Shown here one piece after another: positions 60,222-64,000 of a DNA stretch of 64,000 nt; position 1 is the stretch's first letter, and every line of letters begins with the position of its first letter. Origin of the DNA: Anadara kagoshimensis. Lineage: Eukaryota; Mollusca; Bivalvia; Arcoida; Arcidae. The position numbers and the translations under genes were made by a program. The stretch spans positions 6,862,765 to 6,926,764 of the forward strand of contig CM037862.1 of the NCBI GenBank assembly GCA_021292105.1. The letters run 5' to 3'. The notes below the pieces were generated by a model. The model did not search any database. It saw nothing but the letters and a program-made list of their open reading frames with translations, and had not been told where the DNA came from.

Positions 60222-60371
60222 TAATCAACATTTACCCGTGGTATGTAGTCTAATAATACACGGGCCGCTTCGCCACTTCGTGATATATTCTTCCGCCACC
60301 GAATGATATACTTCCCGCATGTGAACAGCCCGTGTATTATACGACGATATACCACGGGTAGATGCTGATTA
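60222..60371. repeat. Foldback element, 150 bases
   Basis: TAATCAACATTTACCCGTGG...AATACACGGGC on the left is mirrored by GCCCGTGTATTATA...CCACGGGTAGATGCTGATTA on the right, with a GC-rich centre. A palindromic MITE. TA at both outer edges could be the target duplication. Confidence 0.8.
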
Positions 60372-60889
60372 TATCTCAATGGAACCATGGGACGTCGACA
60401 ATGTTACAAATTGGCAGAGAAGATAAAAATTTACTTCTCGGTGTTATCAGAGTGTCGTTTTTATAGCTGTACGTTTAATGATACTTATGTTGTGGTTTTT
60501 AATTAAGAAAACACGCAAAAGAAATAAGATCTTACCGCCAGTGCTTCCCATTACCCGTGTTGCGTAAAAATGGTTCTTATGGACAAGGATTACAACATGG
60601 ATGAGGTCCACAACATGTTCTCAGGCATATCAATGTCTTTATTAAACCTAAAAAATAAATAATCATTTACAGATAAAACATTCCCCGTCCATAACAGGCT
60701 GCTGACAAATCGCAATAACATACCCATACTACATTGTATAATATACCATCTGCCACCAATTACGTATTTCAACAGTACTGTGATAAATTTACATTTCTTG
60801 TATAATATATAAAGCACGTAGGAGAACAAAATAAACGCAAACTGTATTTTTATTTAATTGGCTAACTTAACGCTAATATTCTATCTAAT

Positions 60890-60892
<3 letters not shown>
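60372..60892. other. No recognised feature
   Basis: About 520 bases. The first 60 resemble the ASB 3' flank near 14605-14650 (GACAATGTTACAAATTGGCAG). No coding frame. Confidence 0.4.
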
Positions 60893-60927
<35 letters not shown>

Positions 60928-60936
60928 GAATGAATG

Positions 60937-61020
<84 letters not shown>
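60893..61020. repeat. (ATTG)n microsatellite
   Basis: About 128 bases of ATTG repeats with a short run of AATG variants at 60925-60938. It directly joins the SINE on its right and is most likely the tail of that minus-strand SINE. Confidence 0.95.
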
Positions 61021-61022
<2 letters not shown>

Positions 61023-61205
61023 GTTTCACGTCCAAGTAAAGAATATTTCACTCATATCGAGACGTCGCCAGTTAAGGTGAAGTGGCAGAAATATAACCTT
61101 TGCAGTGTGCTCAGGCCAAGTAAAAGTCTTGGTCAACCCGGCCATGGTTCGAACCTGCGATTTCCCACATACAAGGCGAGCACTCTACTTATTAAGCTAA
61201 CGTAG
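61018..61205 (-). mobile_element. SINE family 1 with complete head and tail
   Basis: On the minus strand: head AAGTAGAGTGCTCGCC (A box) and GCAGGTTCGAACCATGG (B box) at about 61195-61130. A body with GGCGACGTCTCGATATGAG follows, then the (CAAT)n tail. This is the best-preserved copy of the family in the window. Confidence 0.75.
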
Positions 61206-61754
61206 CGGTGTGTATCTGATATAGATTTTCAAGCTGATATCAAACCCGCTCAGAGTTAGTTAATGTATAATTAATTGCATTCTATGATTAGCATCACTGT
61301 ATTGTTGTTAATGTCGCTGTGTCCAGGATTACCCTAGACAATTTGAATTTTCAATAACACACGTGGTGGGTTTAGCTAGCTAAACAGCAGGTGCTTACCC
61401 TTCCGGAGACCCAGTCTCACTTCTTTGGTGGAAGTTCGCGTGTCTAACCTAACTTGTCTGTTTCAAAGTTTTACTTTGCTTCTGGATTGTGATTATGACA
61501 TGGATTAGTATGTTTGTTTTTTATTCTAAAATCTTGATATTTGCCGTTTTTAGAGACAGACTTAAAGTTATATTTACCTAATGCAGCAGGTTCCTGAAAT
61601 AAACCAAAATTAGCCAATGTTAAACTATCATATTAAAACGCAAACACAATTACGGAAAAAATGCATGCAGTATATTTTAACTAGCTTATCGAGTCATATA
61701 ACACTTGTATATTTGACAACTATCAAGGTCGCGTATAGAGAAGGTAGTAAAAAT
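61206..61754. other. Non-coding, with inverted GTTTAGCTAGCTA repeat
   Basis: 61365-61445 is the complement-orientation copy of the dispersed repeat seen at 13815, 14505 and 58015. The following sequence, TTTTACTTTGCTTCTGGATTGTG, also occurs at about 57776. No gene. Confidence 0.5.
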
Positions 61755-62126
61755 ATGTTATACTTGGCTACCAAATGTTATACTTGACTACCAAATGTTA
61801 TACTTGACTACCAAATGTTATAAATGACTACCAAAAATTATACTTGACTACCAAATGTTATACTTGACAACCAAATATTATACTTGACAACAAAATGTTA
61901 TACTTGACTACTAAATGTTATACTTGACTACCAAATATTATACTTGACAACCAAATGTTATACTTGACTATTAAATGTTATACTTGGCTACCAAATGTTA
62001 TACTTGACAACCAAATGTTATACTTGACTACCAAATGTTATACTTGGCTACCAAATGTTATACTTGACAACCAAATGTTATACTTGACTACCAAATGTTA
62101 TACTTGATTACTAAATATTATACTTC
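61755..62126. repeat. 20-base satellite, about 18 units
   Basis: Monomer close to ATGTTATACTTGACTACCAA repeated head to tail. Variation is concentrated at two positions (GACTACC, GACAACC, GGCTACC). It ends at TATACTTCGCTTGACGACTAG. Confidence 0.95.
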
Positions 62127-62131
62127 GCTTG

Positions 62132-62459
62132 ACGACTAGAATGGATTAGTAGAATTTTACGCTCACGCATAGGGGCAGGATTAGCTCTGGCTCACAAAAA
62201 ATTGAGTAAAAGAATGACCCAATTTTTAAATATGTGGGCCAATTTATATGCTAAAGATCCAGGAAAATGGCTCAAAAGTAGAACTGAAGAACTTCTATCT
62301 GCTGTACAGATTGTTCTTGATAAACAGTTAGTAACACTTGTTTTACTTTTCATGCTTTTAAAAAAATCAGTAAACTTTGTCTCCGATCCAAATTCTTGTG
62401 CAAAAAATGATAAAAATTGGCGAATGGCAGAGCTAACCCTGAGAGACAGTCAGTACTAG
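62132..62459 (+). other. Unidentified ORF remnant
   Basis: About 109 codons open after a TGA, ending TAG at 62459. It reads ...GAGLALAHKKLSKRM, then FLNMWANLYAKDPGKWLKS and a hydrophobic LVLLFMLLKKSV stretch. Composition and length suggest a real coding remnant, perhaps one exon of a repeat-borne gene. I do not recognise a family, and no splice sites are decisive. Confidence 0.35.
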
Positions 62460-64000
62460 TACATGGATGGTGGAAATCGGAGTGACCGTAAAAAACCACT
62501 AACCTTATGTAAGCAACAATCGTGCACGGGTTAAAACATTATTTTTTTAAAAAAAAATCAAAACAGTTCCTTATTATTATAATTTATCATTATTATTCTT
62601 ATAATTATTATTATTATTCCGAACCAACATAGGTGGGGAATCATATTGTTTTCGTTCTGTTTCCTCTTAGTATTATTCCTATTATTATTCCGCCTTTCTC
62701 AAGACCTACTGTCATAGTATATGCTGGATCAGATCTCGGAAACGGCTGGATGGATTTAGATGAAATTTGGTACCAATAATCTGTTATCTGTGTATATATG
62801 CAAGGCGTGTTCATTTTCTTGATCTTGAAGGTGGGCGGGTGTAAATTGCGTAATTAAATACGTAGTTGAATACCCTGGGAAGCCAATTCTGAATGGATAT
62901 AAGCTGGTTATGACACTTTAATTATACCAAGCCAATGCTTTCACCTATGAGTTAATCTAATTAGTGACCGTCAAAAAAGTCCACTTCGAGCATAAATCGT
63001 ATAACTGAACAATTTAATTGAGTAATAGTACGGCGCAGGACAAAACGTACCCATGCTATAACGTACCCTACCAGAACGTACCCATTTTTGGACGAAATGA
63101 GTGTGTTGAAATAGACCGGCGCTATATATATAGTCCGATTAAAAGACCCTATCTACGGGAAAAACATACTTTTTAACACGTAGAGGGTCTTATCAGGAGT
63201 ATTATACGGAATAAATCTCGTGTATAGAATTTATACGATGGAAAGAGTAAAGCGTCTGAGTGATCAAGATTAACAACACTGGGTCGGTTGAAAACCCTGA
63301 AAAAGAAATAAGACCCTAGGATCTTTTAACCGAAACATTCCATATATTATTTATGGATGGTGGGGAATCATACGTAACTAGTATCCCAGTTACAATATCT
63401 AGTTATTATCATTATTATTATTATTATTATACTCACGCTATACTTGACCATCATGCTTAGTAAAATTAATATCAAAAATATCAATTTTAGTAGAAATCGT
63501 CTCAACATTATCATATTGTAAACTAAATATGCAATTCTTGTATCACCGCACTATCTTATTATATAGCCAGATGAAATCAGGAAAATCACGTGACGGATAA
63601 TATACAACACTTATTTTAAGCCAATCGCTGAAAAGGTTATACTTTTAAATTAGTTACATGCTGTTTCACAGTACATATATTATTCACGGCATATGCACAA
63701 TGTAACATTTACTTTTTGACATATTAAGTTATGCTAAATGTTTTTTGTTAAAAGTGAAAAATGAACAAGTGTTGCTCGGTAACGATCGTGGGCGTTAGTC
63801 ACTCGGAAAACAAACTGTGTGAACAAATTTTATTCCGGGTATGAAAAACATCCAGGAAATAACCTGAAATGTCTAGTGTTTTTACACCAAGTACTGTGAA
63901 ATAATTTATTTTCCTGGTTTTCATTTTTTTCACTCTGGCTTACGAATTTACATGTCAACGACAAAGTTTATATTGCAAGCGTACCTTTGAGCCACGAAAA
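62460..64000. other. Non-coding right edge with dispersed repeats
   Basis: ATT arrays at 62570-62618 and 63408-63430. GGTGGGGAATCATA occurs directly repeated at 62630 and 63359. AGATCTCGGAAACGGCTGGA at about 62732 looks like part of a common interspersed repeat. A short AACGTACCC motif is repeated at 63043-63095. CGATTAAAAGACCCTA (about 63137) and GGATCTTTTAACCG (about 63319) are partial complements, perhaps a MITE. No gene. Confidence 0.45.

Noticed and set aside
57932-60371. Simple reading as a pogo element with long terminal inverted repeats
   Set aside because: The left arm is followed directly by ASB flank sequence and the right arm is a self-contained palindrome, so the two arms need not belong to the transposase element.
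61755-62126. CRISPR-like array
   Set aside because: The 20-base units are contiguous without unique spacers and lie in eukaryotic DNA, so it is a satellite.

Overview
This AT-rich window is eukaryotic nuclear DNA from a repeat-rich invertebrate. The spliced genes, the mix of non-LTR and DNA transposons, the tRNA-derived SINEs and a locally amplified ankyrin/SOCS-box gene suggest a mollusc, probably a bivalve. This is inferred from content; no species can be named. No rRNA, CRISPR or bacterial operon structure is present.

The backbone is a tandem array of one host gene family, ankyrin-repeat proteins ending in a SOCS box (ASB-like, predicted substrate receptors of Elongin BC/Cullin-5 ubiquitin ligases). 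Copy A (10090-13034) is intact over three exons. Copy B (26031-32771) is broken and is a mosaic of C-like 5' and A-like 3' sequence. Copy C (51035-55232) is open until a one-base shift removes the SOCS box. Three further first-exon-like copies lie at about 15.2, 34.96 and 36.44 kb. Splice phase is the same in every copy.

Onto this array mobile elements have landed in layers, and the paralogous units act as unoccupied controls that fix several insertion boundaries to the base. These are a TTAA-flanked piggyBac-type element (15787-21130, empty site at 38564), a TTAA-flanked Kolobok-like element with two divergent ORFs (21977-25528, empty site at 50528), a TA-flanked element (37195-38515, empty site near 15752), and an 11.1 kb nest (39324-50443, empty site near 21888). 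In that nest a full-length L1/Tx1-type LINE with a 16-bp target duplication sits inside a G-rich inverted-repeat element and itself carries a 3.3 kb insertion with GAT arrays. A further element (26951-29726) lies in intron 1 of copy B and carries a decayed gene with PIN-like and cysteine-cluster segments.

The left arm (1-9.3 kb) holds a minus-strand SAP-SWIM-YqaJ gene, a ZMYM/hAT-type zinc-finger fragment, an inverted-repeat element built from short motifs, LINE 3' ends, a perfect-looking foldback and a cluster of AGGTCA direct repeats. The right arm (57.9-64 kb) holds a spliced pogo-like DDE transposase, foldbacks, a SINE with an (ATTG)n tail, a 20-bp satellite and an unidentified ORF remnant.

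Many otherwise intact ORFs are broken by single-base indels, so residual assembly error should be considered beside genuine decay.
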